NCBI GenBank assembly: GCA_021234155.1
Contig: JAJEKV010000024.1
Coordinates: 11,818,913 to 11,882,912 of the forward strand
Direction of reading: 5' to 3'
Source: Isoetes taiwanensis
Taxonomy: Eukaryota; Streptophyta; Lycopodiopsida; Isoetales; Isoetaceae
DNA: 64,000 nucleotides
In this document: positions 10,531 through 22,446 of the stretch, piece by piece
How positions within the stretch are numbered: the stretch's first letter is position 1
Layout of the letters: each line of letters begins with the position of its first letter
Translations under genes and position numbers: made by a program
The notes under the pieces: generated by a model
Told to the model about the DNA's origin: nothing
Seen by the model: only the letters and a program-made list of their open reading frames with translations
Database searches by the model: none

Positions 10531-13500
10531 ATGTGTGAGAATAAAGGGTCAATCAAGTGGTTGAGAATGACGGGCCAGCTTTGGCCGAGATAAACGGCTC
10601 AGATGGTGATCCTGACACTTTCATCCTATTGGTTCAACTAATTTCCCGCTTTGCCGCTTACTTCGTTGCAAATCCGGTATTCTGTGCCTCGCATGCATGC
10701 TCTGTGCAAATCCGATTATTCTGTGCAAATTCGGCCTACTCTATCCTTTGTCGCTTCGCCTACTCAAGAATCTGGAAGCTATTGTTGAGCAAATCGAGTG
10801 CAGTGGCGCACATGCATGGCGTTCAAGATTTTTCTTGGCGCTTAGGTTTTTTTGGCTCAGGTATTTTTAGGGCGCTTAGGGTTTTTCGGTACTTTCTCTG
10901 TTTGTAGATCAAGATGACCAAGATGCCGTTAGCACAGCATGGCAACCTTGGAGCTATGGAGGTTATTTCATGGCGGGTGCCGTACTGTTTCTGATTCTTG
11001 TTTGTTGAATGGACGCAACTTAGATATTTGGAAGTTTGGTTTGTTTCGTTTAAATGAAGATTGGTTTGTTTCGTTTAAATGAAGTTTGGTTTGTTTCGTT
11101 TATACCATGGAAATACCCTTGGCACTGTATTGTAGCCAATGACAGATAGATAGGCAATAAATATTAAAGGTATAATAATACATAAGTGTACATACTAATA
11201 CCAATTCATCATACAAAATATACCCCCAGGGGGGGTTGCATACCTCCTCCATTCGGTATAAAGATTCAAGGGGTAAACATAAAAATACAATAACTAGAGG
11301 CTCTCGCTGTATATGTACAAGCAACCCCCTGCATACATACCCAAATTAGACCATATGCCCATGGGGGGGACTCTTACCTCCACTGTAGGGAATAGTATAC
11401 AATTCTAAACAAGGGATCAATTTGATCTCAAGGCCTTCCATAACATTGAGGCAGGAGGGAAATTCGACATCGATCCAAGAATTTGTATAAGCAATTTATC
11501 TGTACAAATACTTTAGGTTTTTGCGTGTATTTAATAACAATGGTTTGAAACAAGGTATTTTACTAGTGATTCTTAATGGTTGCTAGTTTTCCTTAAATTA
11601 TCCCGCCTATTTTAATTATACCTTTGCTTACCCTTACATCATGTTCAAAATTTGAATACCTAAATCCCTAAAAAAAGGGGGAAGCTTTAAGCTGCATCGC
11701 GGGCAACTCAAAAGCGGCTATGGCGTAAAAGGTTTGAAGATCGAGCCGCCATGGCGTGTAGAGTTTTAATGCAAAGCTTCCTATTCCGTGCTTCACGATG
11801 GCAAGCTTCTTGGCGATGGCAAAGGCTGCCCCAGAAACTTCCGACAGCTCCAAGGTACTTTCTTCTTTTCCCCCTTTCGGTTTTGCTTTTGAGAATCTAT
11901 GATCTATGAATCTTTTCAGAGGCTTATGTGGAGGATCTATGAATCGTTGGAGTACTGGCGGCTATGGCATATTTGCACATGCTGGATAAGCCAGCGCTGG
12001 ATAAGAGTTCCTGGGCCAGATTTGGCACGAAATGCGCATTTCCTGTATACGATTTTCCTCAGAGGTATTATTTGTTGTTGCTTGCTTGATACGCTGGCCT
12101 GATCTTCAACTATATAAACCATGTCTGTCGGCTCTGTTTATACCTAATAGAACACTGGAATACAGGGACGAATTTCCAAGACAGCTAGAGCTTGGGCTGC
12201 CGCATTTGAAAAAGGTCTCGGCTATGACAGATAGAGCCCAGCTATCAGAATATGTAAGATCTAAGCGCCTTAAACTTTAGGGAAAGGAATGAACTAAGCT
12301 TATATTTTTAACGTTCCAGCGGAGGCCATGAACTGGTGATGTCAGATAAGCTCCTACAGACCCTACTTGATTTATTGTGAAGCTCCCTTTGACTTGCTCA
12401 GAGTAGCTTTTTCCTTTACAGTTCAGTTCACGCAAGGGAGCATGGCACATTTAGCATGACTTAGTTGTAGGTCGAGGCCTGAACATGTTATTTTCTGCTA
12501 TTCCGAGGGTCTGGCAAATGTTTCCTCATGGTTTGTTGCCTCGCCTTTATATTCACATACCCTTAAAGAATGACATTGCCTTTTCAAATGGTACGCCCTC
12601 TTCCCCGCCGATCTGTTACATCTATTTTTACATGACTGTGAACTTTTACAGAGCTGGAGGACAACGTCTATAACACTAGAAACTCCTAGAGCTGGAGAAG
12701 GTTCTTGTGGCAGAAGGTTCTGACAATTTCATGTAGCCTAAATGATGGATTTTAGACTCATATTTGATCTTGTTCTTTGACTAAAATGACAAAACACACA
12801 TATGCAAATAAACATGGAGATTCCATTATGGATGTAATCTATGGCAAATGTACAAAATATCAGAATATGTAAGGCATCAAATGCTAAGGCTAAGACTAGT
12901 GGAGCAACAAATATCAGGTTTGAATGAACGAACGTTTGATGTTGTTTCTTCCTTAATATACAGTCTGCAAAATTTTCTATGACAAGATATGGAATGAAAA
13001 ATCTATTGCCCATAGTATTTTTTTAAATAATAACTGCCACTTAAAGATTTGTGGTAGATTTGCAAAGTTTACATGGATTTATTTAAAATGGCATGTTGAA
13101 TTGCGATCATAGCAAGTGCCAAATTTTCAACCTTAACCTTTATCGATCGCTTTTAAAGCTTAACCATTGATGTAATATTTTGATCGTTATGTTTTAATCT
13201 AATGTTAGAATGTGATTGCAATTCAATAATATTATGTCTTATGGACTGCTTTGGGTTCGATTCCCAAAAAAGGCTACTACAAAATTAACAAGAAAAATAT
13301 GCTTTTTTATTTAAAAAGAATGCCATGTGTTGATATTTAATTAGTTAAAATAATGCTTTTTTATTTTGGAATATGCACGAAAACCACATGTAGATATTTT
13401 TTAAAACCATGTGTCTTTATTTGAGTGGATATTCTCATTAAACCAATGTTTTTTAGTAGAAACAACACTTAAAAAACAACTACTACCTTAAGAAACCACA

Positions 13501-14442
13501 TGTAGATATTCTATTAAACTACATGTTATTTTTAGTAAAAACAATACCTAAAAACAACGCATTGAGTTTTATTAAAAGACTGTCAATGTTCTATGCATAG
13601 ACTTTTTAGACAAAAACTACACGTTGTTTCTAGCATTTTCGGAACAAAATTATGGGTAGTCTTCAAGATGATTTTTTTGCGTAAAACAACAAAGAAAAAA
13701 ACTATACATTGAGCCAATTTTGGGGTTGTAGTGCGAAGGGCGTCATGCCTTTTATGTATTAATTGAAACGCTTTAGATTAGAAGCCATTATTGGATTACC
13801 AACTTTAATAAGTACTACAATACGTAAGAAACCATCCATAGTTCTTAATGGTTTTAGTCTATTAACTTGAAATGCTTCAGACTACATAACATTACTAGTT
13901 TATCAATGATAACCATGAACCTGATGCATTAGAAAACCATGCACATTTTGAGCAAAACAATTCTATCTAATTTTGATGAGCACAATAGTGCTTTAATAGA
14001 AAACCCTTAACACTTTGACTAATCAACTAATAGTGATTTATTGCTATTAACACAATTCAACCGCAAGTGTGTTTACCATGAAAATTAGCCGGACCAGTTT
14101 TCCACAATAACAAACCACAACAACTACCACATTATGAAATCACATGAATAGAGCACTACATTGAAACCACATCCACAACCATCACGTTATACCACATGGA
14201 CAAACCATACCCTAAAAACGATATAATGTACCACATCCACGTACCAACATATAATACCACTTTCACAAACACTAGAAATAAGCCATTTACAATTACCATG
14301 ACGTAATACCACCTTAACAAACCTTACAAGAAGACCAACTAGTTTAGTCACATATGGTTTTTAATGAAATTAACCCCCAAACACCCATTAGTTTTGTAGA
14401 ATGGTTTTCTAGTCACAACCATAGAAAAAACCATGTAGTGTT
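10531..14442. other. Right half of the 8-kb element, no gene seen
   Basis: Short open frames occur near 10557-10907 and 12485-12673, but none shows a domain or a convincing exon structure. From about 13020 to 14440 the sequence is AT-rich and full of AACCACATG, AACCATG and TAGTTTT words. These mirror the motif content of the left subterminal region (6425-7200) without being a long direct copy. The rest is unassigned. Confidence 0.4.
11031..11103. repeat. Tandem repeat, about 25-30-bp unit, three copies
   Basis: The unit TTGGTTTGTTTCGTTTAAAT occurs three times in a row, spaced by AGAAG/GAAG-type linkers. The third copy ends TTTATACC. It lies in the non-coding interior of the 8-kb element. Confidence 0.7.
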
Positions 14443-14462
14443 TTAATTTTGGGTGCCTTGTG

Positions 14463-15995
14463 TAACATTGAGCCTTTGAAGGATCAAAAGGAGGACGGTT
14501 GCCTTATCCCCGTGGCTGCTGAGATTGCTGCGGTTGTTGATACTGCTGAGGTTGTTGAGTTTGATATTGTAGAGGCTGATATGGCTGTTGTTGTTGAGGC
14601 GTGGTCTGAACTTGAAAGACCATTTTATTCCTGAAGGGTGTTGGATGAGAACGAGTGCATTCCTCCGTGGCATGATTGCACATATTGCACCGTTTACAGT
14701 GAGGAGGTCCATTTGAGGAGTTGCATCCATTTGCCAGATGGCCTTGATATTTACAAATATTACACCAGATCTGGGAGCGTTGTGGATTTGTTTGCTGAGG
14801 CTGAACAGAATTTTGTGGAACCATGACGGGGGGCATGAAAGGGAGTTCCGTGAGAGCAACACCGCGAGAAGAAACATTGACCGAGTGATTGACCAATTCA
14901 ATGGCCTGCTCCAGAGACTTTGGACGCAGGTATTCTGTCATGAGTCGAATGGCAAGAGGAAGGCCCTGCAGAAACCAAACAAGAATCTGGCTTTGCGTGG
15001 GGTACTCCTGGAGTTTACTGACAAGAATGTGTAGACGGTCCGCAAAATCCCTTGCTGACTCCGTGGGCTCTTGCTGAAGGTCATTGATTTGCTTGAGAAG
15101 GAGTTGATCATCATCGGTGGTGCCATAATGAGAAAGGAATGCTGTTTTCATTTCATGCCAACTTTGTTTCCAGTGACTTTTGTTAGCCATTAACCACTGA
15201 TGAGGGGCGCCTCTGAGCGTGGTCAAAAAGATATGAAATTTGAGTTGTGGCTGCGCATGACCATTCAGAATGGCCAAGGCTTCAAATTCCTCCATGTGGG
15301 CTTGAGCACTCTGATCCAAAGGTTTGCCTTTAGTGTTGCCAAAAGTGGGATAAGTCAACTTCAAATTATGAGTGGGAGATGAAGGCGGAACTTGCGCATA
15401 GACAGGTGGATTCGGTGGAGGATATGCAGAAGCATAGAGAGGTGGAACACCCTGGGGTTGAGAACACGGGGGTGGAACTGAAAAACCCGGTGGTCCAGAG
15501 AAGGTAGCATCTGGTGGAGTAGGACCTTGAGAACCATCCTCATTAGGCTTGAGATCTGAGAGTTGGTAAACAGGGAGTGCGTGCTGAAAGGATGGAGAAT
15601 GCGGAAATTCATAAACATGGGAAGGGCCAAAGGATACTTGAGGGTAGCCCAGCCCAGCCGGAGGTGAAGAAGGTTGTGATGGCTGAGGGGTGTGGCCTGA
15701 AGGGATATGAATATAGGTGCTTTCAGGAGTCTGGAAATAGTGAGGCGTGGGCTGAACAAGGGTATGCTGTGGAGATTGAGGTTGAGAACAATGCCGACAC
15801 ACAGGGGGAGACCCCGGTCGAGAATGAGCACGAGGGGTAGGAGGTGCCGACTGAGCTCTGGAGCGTACACAAACCACCCTCAATGTCATAAGCAGTATCA
15901 TACATGTCCCGAACAGCCTCGCGTCGTTGATGGCGCTCCAGTCGAGCCGCCGTTTGGCAAAGAAGTTCTTCAGGAGTGAAACCTCGAGCCGACAT
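14463..15995 (-). pseudogene. Gypsy gag, 5' part
   Basis: Gag probably starts at the ATG at 15993-15995 (MSARGFTPEELLCQ). It passes through a frame change near 15895 into a long Pro/Gln/Ser-rich segment (PPCSQPQGVPPLYASAYPPP). The retrotransposon gag domain follows: FEALAILNGHAQPQLKFHIF, WHEMKTAFLSHYGTTDDDQ, DFADRLHILVSKLQEY, AIRLMTEYLRPKSLEQAIEL. Two Cys/His knuckle-like motifs (CNICKYQGHLANGCN and CKRCNMCNHATEECT) come next, then a poly-Q tract. A stop (TAA near 14507) and a frame change precede the insertion junction. The third knuckle is completed across the 8-kb insertion. Confidence 0.82.
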
Positions 15996-16287
15996 GATGA
16001 AAGAAAGATCAGACCCGGCAGCGGCGACAGTGTTTGGGGTCTGGGTTCGGGAACTCCTGCAAGACAGCCCTCTGTGAGGACCCTTGGATCTAACAGGAGA
16101 ATCCGGGAGCTATGTCACGCGGGATTTGCAAAAAGAACAAGAAAAAGAGAACAGAAAGCAAAAAGAGAACAATGAGATCACAATAATGAGGACTAATTCC
16201 TTGACGTCAATGAAGATACATGAGCTCTCGCAATCGAGAGAAAACTGAAATGAGACAAGACTCAAAACTCATCTAAAAACTCATGTG

Positions 16288-18002
16288 GGGTGTAAATATG
16301 GTAATGCTACCCAAAAAAACGCGAAAGCACTTAGCACTTAAAGCACTTAAAGCACTTGGCTGCGCACGGCCAAAAGTCATGCCGTAAATGCTTCCTGCCT
16401 GTACTTTGTTCTCGGCTAAGTTAGATTAATAATTATCACCTCTGATACTCTCCAATCTTTGCATTTTGATGCCATGTAATGTCAAATTTTTTTTTTGCTG
16501 AGATACATTACATGGCAGTTTCGATGTTGGATTGGTTTCAATAGAGTATGGAGAAAGTTAGAGAGAAAATAACAAAGAAAGAAGACTGGTTGTCTGTTCA
16601 AAAAGAAGTAATGGAATTGCAAGGATAAAACTAAGAAGTAATGGAATTGCATGAATAGTATTAAGATTGTTTTAATACAGAGACGGAATTGCAAGAATGT
16701 ATTAAGATTGCTTTGATACAAAAGGATCTCAAAACTCTGATTAACAAAGCTTGATCAATAATGTAAATGACGAAATGTGAATGCACGCAAGACTACTCAC
16801 AACAATATAGAACAACAATGATCATATAAAAGACAATGTTAACCCACTATTAGTGAAAATTGACCAACTTTGAGAGGTCATTTCTCCCGCATCCAAGCTC
16901 AGATTTAATTGATTTAAACTGCAAGAGAAAGGCCATAGTGTCTACTTTTAGATGCAGGTAAAATCATCAAAAATTATTCATTAAAACTCAAGATATCAAA
17001 TTCTGAGTTTTGGTATATTTCTGTGACAAAAATCAGAACCTGTAACAAAAAATCAGAACTTTGAGAGACTGTTTCTCACTCCTCATAGCTCAGATTTGAG
17101 TGATTTAAATTGCAAGAGAAAGTGCTAAGTGTCTAGTTTTAAATGCATGTGAGATCACTCAAAACCGATCAGCACCACTCAAGATATTAAAGTCTGAATT
17201 TTGTATATTCTTGTGACATCAATTTCTGCACCCACTGTAACAGAAAATCAGCCAAGTTTGAGAGGCTATTTCTCACTCCTCAGAGATCGGATTTGTGTGA
17301 TTTTGATTGCAAAAGAAAGAGACCGAAGTATACTTCTAGATCAAAATGAAATCGCTCCAAATAGATTGGTAGAACCCAAGATATCAATGTCTGAGTGCTC
17401 GTCAATTTTCCCATTTGGGGAAAAAAAATAACGTAGATCTAGGATACAACATTAGAGATGCATAATACATTGAAAGAATGGAACAAAAATACTCTTAAGA
17501 AAAACAAAGAGTAATCAGATTGTCTCTTCTCACTTGATTTGAATCCTAAAAAGCTTCTTCCGGTTAAATGGATGCTTTCAAGAGAGCTGCCCACAATTCA
17601 ATCTCCAATGCAACAGAGATTGAATTATCAATCTAAATCAAATTGCAATAAAACATTGTTAATTCACTTATGATTTCTATGCCGATTTGAACTCTAATTT
17701 GTGTTCTTATACTTCATTGAAAAAGAGAAACTCCATCAATCTTGTCCCGCCAATGGAGTTCCCGCCAATGGAGTTCCCGCCCTTGAAGATCCTCGTCAGC
17801 GATCCTTACCATTTCGGAGATCTCCCACCGCGGGATCATCCATCTCATCGATCCTTACCTCCACGGAATGATCCATCCTATTTCTGGAGTAACAACCCCC
17901 CGAGGTCGTTGAATGAAAAAGCACTCGAGGGTAAAGCACCTAAAGCACTTAAAGCACTTGTCCGGATAGTGCTTTTTGGGTAGCATTACCATATTTACAC
18001 CC
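16288..18002. mobile_element. 1.7-kb TIR element with 30-bp inverted ends and TGTG duplication
   Basis: Both ends carry the same 30-bp inverted repeat beginning GGGTGTAAATATGGTAATGC and continuing TACCCAAAAA. TGTG flanks it at 16284-16287 and 18003-18006. Just inside each end the word AAAGCACTT is tandemly repeated (16323-16360 and 17933-17961), in the same orientation at both ends. No transposase frame is visible, so it is a non-autonomous element. A 4-bp duplication is unusual for plant TIR superfamilies, so the assignment is open. It sits in the 5' flank of the Gypsy gag gene. Confidence 0.75.
16860..17430. repeat. Three degenerate tandem copies of a 190-bp unit
   Basis: The block TTTGAGAGGTCATTTCTC recurs in variant form near 16870, 17061 and 17257, a spacing of about 190 bp. 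Each copy continues with CTCAGATTTGATTGATTT-like and GCAAGAGAAAG-like segments and ends ACTCAAGATATCAAA-like. The copies differ at many sites, so the amplification is old. They lie inside the 1.7-kb element. Confidence 0.7.
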
Positions 18003-21000
18003 TGTGCTAGCTCTACTCATATATATAGTACAATGGCCTTGGGCCCAATATAGACACTCTGACTGATTTCGGTGCCGACTCCTGGAAGGAGGCCTGATTT
18101 GCAGGAACGCTGGCGGTGCCTCTAGAAATGCCTGAAATCACGCTGATGCTGACGCAGGCGATGACGGGCCGTCACTTGTCTGAGCGCCTCCTCTTGACGG
18201 CTGGCGTGGTCTTTGACTGCGTGGTCTGCTTGGTCTTCTACGGGGCCTTTGACGACTGACCTGTGCCTGGCTGTGGATCCTTGGCCTTGACTTGGTCCGT
18301 CGTATGCATGAATAGTCCTGTACCAGGATGTACAACTTCTAGTACAGAAAAGACAAGGGCAAGACCATGCTTGATGAGTAGTAACTGACAATGAAATAAA
18401 TACGAAAGCTGAAGGGAAATGAACTAAAACGAATTAGTGCAAAACATCTGCAACACCTTAGACAAATCATTGTGCCACATTTTATTAACAGGCATATAAG
18501 CAGCTAAATCTATAGGGGAATATTGGAAAAAAATACTGATAAAGCATACAAAGGGAATATTGAAAAAAAAATACTGATAAAGCATAACTTAAGAAGGAAA
18601 AAGTTGGCAAGGAAATCTTCCATAGAAATAAAAGCAGTGAAATACGTACAGCAGATACATGCAGGCTAAAAACTTGCCAGGCTCGCACCTCTTTAATGTT
18701 TTTTGTTTGGAAGAGGAAATCACACATACCTTTGATTACTGGCCAGAGACAATCTTAGGACATGTTGGGCGCTGCATTATAAATCACATGAAGGAAAGCC
18801 ATGTCATGAACAAAAAACCTGTACAGCTAATATGCAAGACACTCCATATAATGAACTAGAATGTATGCTGATGATAAAGGGAAACCTCTCTTTATTGCTA
18901 ATTCAATTGATGATATGCAATTGAAGACCTAAGAAAAGGAACTGATATATGCAAAACTGACTCCAATAAGATGTTCTAAACTGAATTATGTAGACTTACC
19001 TTAATAATAAACCATCTCCATGGTTGACAAACAAAAAGGTAAAAGCAAATGAATGTGTGCCATTAATAGAACACATGACTCAAACTACCTTATATGCACT
19101 GGCCGTTTCAGACAAAACCATAATAGAAAACAAATGTGACCTGATAATAGGGATCGAAGACTTCGTTTCTTGAAGCCCAAAGCCGTATTTAAATGTTTTG
19201 GATCTCTGCATCATATTATGTGAATGCCCTGTGAATGCTTGAAACTGCAAGAAAGATATTAAAAGAAATCATTTGTGGGCAAAAGCAATGGTTTCTATGT
19301 CTAAATCTCAGTTCTGTCAGTTCTTCCGTCTACATATCCAATTCGTTTGCATCTAATCAAAACCATTCTTTCATGTGCATTTATACTAATCTGAATATTA
19401 TGTGTTAACTATTACCTAGAAAAGCCTGAGTATGAAAGATTAGAGCAAACCTAGAAGCTAGAATAATAAATTCGGCCTTTGCCAAAGCCAAAATCGATTG
19501 GTCTAAGCTTTGTAGATCCCTGCAAAAAAAAAAAGAAAAACCCATCTACCTATTGTAAGCCCTGCAAACGACCCCAACACCATCTAAACGCCATAGCCGT
19601 GACTTGGAGGAAACTTGAAGCTCTGGAGCAGTGCGGCCCGAGTTCCGGCCGATTCCTTGCCGTGCGTTTTGAGGAGGAGATCGGTTGCCCTAACGTAACA
19701 GTTCTTGCCCTAAATCGAAACCTAACTAAATAAATATCAAAAGCAAATTTTTTTAAACATGAATAAATATATGAATGTAAAAGCATCACTAGAGTCGCCT
19801 TTTTCGCCTGGCGTGCATTTCTGTGGCGACACGTGGCAAACCCAATACTGTGAAATGAGAGTAGGGTGCCCCCATTTCGCACAACCGGTTCTCTAGGTCA
19901 AATTTTAGGGTTCTTAAATTAAGTTTTAGGGTTCTCTATGTTAACCGCCTTGTTCCTCCATAATTGAAGAATAGCTATAGCCAAAACTCAAAGGTCTTAC
20001 ATCTACTTCAATAAAGCCGTCCCACAAAAATCCATTTCTTTCCTGAGCTAAAGGAAGCAGGAGGTTCCAGTATAGAAGAAGAGTCTAGATTTTGAGCTTG
20101 AATATCATACTGCCTAGACAAAGACATGCTCTGTCACCGGTTCTTACAGCCAAGTGTACCCTGTTACTTCATCTTTAAAGCTTTCGTGGTACTTATCAGA
20201 CTTGTATTGATCGATATTGAAATGTTTTGAACCTAACAATGAGCATACCCATAGAAGCAGCAGAGAAGCAGCATACCATTATCTAGATGTCCTTGCCACA
20301 AGAAACAACAAATTATCATTTCACACATTATATACCTGTAAAATTAATGTTCTCTCCCTCCATCTCTCTCAAATTGAATTTTAGCAACTGAAATCGCTAC
20401 TGCATTTATTGAACATTTATTGTTATGTCCTTATATTTGAAATGTTATGTGGAGTCCATCGCAAGTTTTTGGGTACTCCATGTTATTGCAGAATGTTCTT
20501 GACAGATGGAGCTCTATATTTTTTGCAAATCTATCGCAAACTGTAGAAGGCAGTCATGACTTGAACTTGGCAAACCATGTGGTATACTCATGATATGTCT
20601 GGCAGGATCTATGCTATGATGCAAACTGGAAAGGCTGAGTTTGATATGCGATTCTTTTGCGCATGCTAGCTGAGGGTTGTGATCAGTGTCAGCCACTACT
20701 AGTTCGTCCACAGAAGAAGAGGACAAATAAGTCGATGTGATGCATGGGTCCTTCTGAATTGGGTCCTTGTAGAAGGGACTTGTTATCCAGTCTCAAGCTG
20801 CGCATATATTTGTGATTCAAACATACATGTGGCAACAGATATGGCTTTCGTTTATTTAACCCCAAATTACTTTCATTTGTTTCGTTCTCAATATCACAAA
20901 TGACCTAGAAGAAACAAACTTTAACATTTAAAATAATAATACCCAAAGATAATGAATGCAAATCCACAACTACGAAATCAGTTTGATGTCTTCACACTGA

Positions 21001-21528
21001 CTATGTGGTTTTGAGGCTTAATTTTTGCTCCTCAGCGTACATATGTTGCAGCGTAAAATAAATCAATCTAACACCACACTCAATGGGAAAATAGCTGAAT
21101 GTTAAGGTAATTAGCATTCAATCCTCCACATCAGTTTCTTAAAAAGTTTTCTGGCCCAGATTGTGTGAGAGGGAATATGATGTTTAATATGCCTAGACTC
21201 GAAGGCCATAAGTGTGTTATGGCATAACTAAGTGGATCACTCAGTGAAGTACAAGTATTTCATAACTACTTCAACATGATGATCTTGTTGAAAAAGGCAA
21301 ATTTTGTTTGAATTATTTTCATACATAGAAACTATTTATGGCTTCCTCCCCCTCCGGAGCAAATGTATGTCATTATCTCAAACTTGACAAACTGAAGGTC
21401 AAACGTTATTGAGTACCTATGTATTGTTATCATTGAATCAATGGTTTATAGTTAGACACAATCAGACCTAAATGCATTTATACTATTGAACCAGTGGTTG
21501 ATATTCACGCACACTGCTCACTTAGGTG
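18003..21528. other. Non-coding stretch left of the second element end
   Basis: No coding region is supported. Part of 18020-18100 is probably the remaining Gypsy 5' region; a TATATATA on the minus strand lies at 18018-18026. At 18519-18589 a unit of about 35 bp (GGGAATATTGGAAAAAAATA, then CTGATAAAGCATA) is repeated twice. A more GC-rich patch at 19590-19900 contains GACACGTGGCA and resembles a gene-promoter fragment. The rest is AT-rich and unassigned. Confidence 0.35.
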
Positions 21529-22446
21529 ACGATTATTAGCAATGAATTCAACTACAACAAATGACGATATGAACAACATATTGATTCATAACTCTCTTCT
21601 CTCAACATCCTTGATATTAGTATGTAGGGAATCAATGGTGTACTTAATACCTCAGAAATATGCTCATTAAGATTTGGATAATACCACTATAAAATACCAT
21701 AAAAAAAACAAACTCGACCATAGACCATGTTAGCTACTACATTACAAAGATCGACCAACAAAACCATGTTAAAAAACATTAACAAGTTTAGAATCATATT
21801 ACCCTAGGAAATTAGATGTAAAACCATGTACTAACCATGTCTTCCTTAACAAAAAACCACTAGCATTCTTTCTCAACAGGAAAGTGAAAAACTCAACCAC
21901 CAAACCATGTTAAAAGCCACTAACAATTCGGCAACTCATGTTAGCTTAAAAAATTACAATGAAAAACCTCAAATAAAAAGACATTGTTAAACTATGTCTA
22001 GAAGCATTATAGTATTTCCAGTCAAGAACCGCTAACATTTTGGCAAGCCATGCTTGTTTAAAGAATCCAAATGAAAAATCACAAAGAAAAGGACTTTGTT
22101 AAACCATATATATGAACATTGAAGTATTGTCAGTTAAAACCACTCCCAAAACCATCTACACGTATAAAAAAACTATTAAGCATGTCTTTCTTACTCTCAA
22201 TGTTGCAAATTGCATAATTAACCACCATGACATGTCAAACTGGTAGCAAAGACCTGGATAAAAACCTTCATCAGTCTCAATTAACCACATAAGAGTATAA
22301 ACTAGCATGCAAAACCATAGTTCCATTCTAAAAACCACTATAATAGGTGGATTTTATTAAGGAAAAAATATTTTTGCATGGAAAACCACTATCATAGTGG
22401 TTTTGTAGTGGTTATCTATGATAGTTGAATCTTTGGGTGCCTTGTG
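21529..22446. repeat. Inverted 0.9-kb copy of the left end of the 8-kb element
   Basis: Read on the minus strand from 22446 down to about 21529, this sequence matches 6425-7341 almost throughout. It begins with the same CACAAGGCACCCAAA terminus and runs to GTTGAATTCATTGCTAATAAT, where the two diverge. It is therefore one end of a second, oppositely oriented family member. The other terminus of this copy is not seen between 14463 and 21529, so it is truncated, rearranged or extends past another insertion. Its outer end lies directly against the first visible exon of the FCP1-like gene. Confidence 0.82.

Larger units (their letters stand above)
6425..14462. mobile_element. 8.0-kb non-coding TIR DNA element with TAA target duplication
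   Basis: The element starts with CACAAGGCACCCAAA at 6425 and ends with its inverse at 14462. It is flanked by TAA at 6422-6424 and 14463-14465. It sits in the gag zinc knuckle of the Gypsy element and clean removal restores the gag frame. About 0.9 kb at the left and 1.4 kb at the right are dense in AACCACTA, ACCATG and TAGTGGTT motifs, like subterminal transposase-binding repeats. No transposase frame is visible, so it is probably non-autonomous. A 3-bp duplication fits CACTA or PIF/Harbinger, and a CAC start leans to CACTA, but the family is not settled. Confidence 0.8.
1783..16000 (-). mobile_element. Ty3/Gypsy LTR retrotransposon, decayed, split by a DNA element
   Basis: On the minus strand the order is gag (15995 to 14463), then after the 8-kb insertion the gag 3' end, protease, reverse transcriptase, RNase H and integrase, ending at 1783. 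That order (RT and RNase H before integrase) marks Ty3/Gypsy. A GPY/F-type motif (RWLGPYQI) lies in the integrase C-terminus and no chromodomain follows. Many frameshifts break pol. I could not define either LTR or a convincing primer-binding site. The 5' flank beyond 16000 holds another inserted element at 16288-18002. Bounds given cover the coding part only. Confidence 0.85.

Noticed and set aside
19550-19882. 110-codon minus-strand frame.
   Set aside because: No domain, no splice context, and the composition fits a promoter-like GC-rich patch. Kept only as part of a non-coding stretch.
6425-22446. A single 16-kb element with 0.9-kb inverted ends (6425-7341 and 21529-22446).
   Set aside because: The gag zinc knuckle is restored and TAA is duplicated only if the element ends at 14462, so the right arm belongs to a separate copy.
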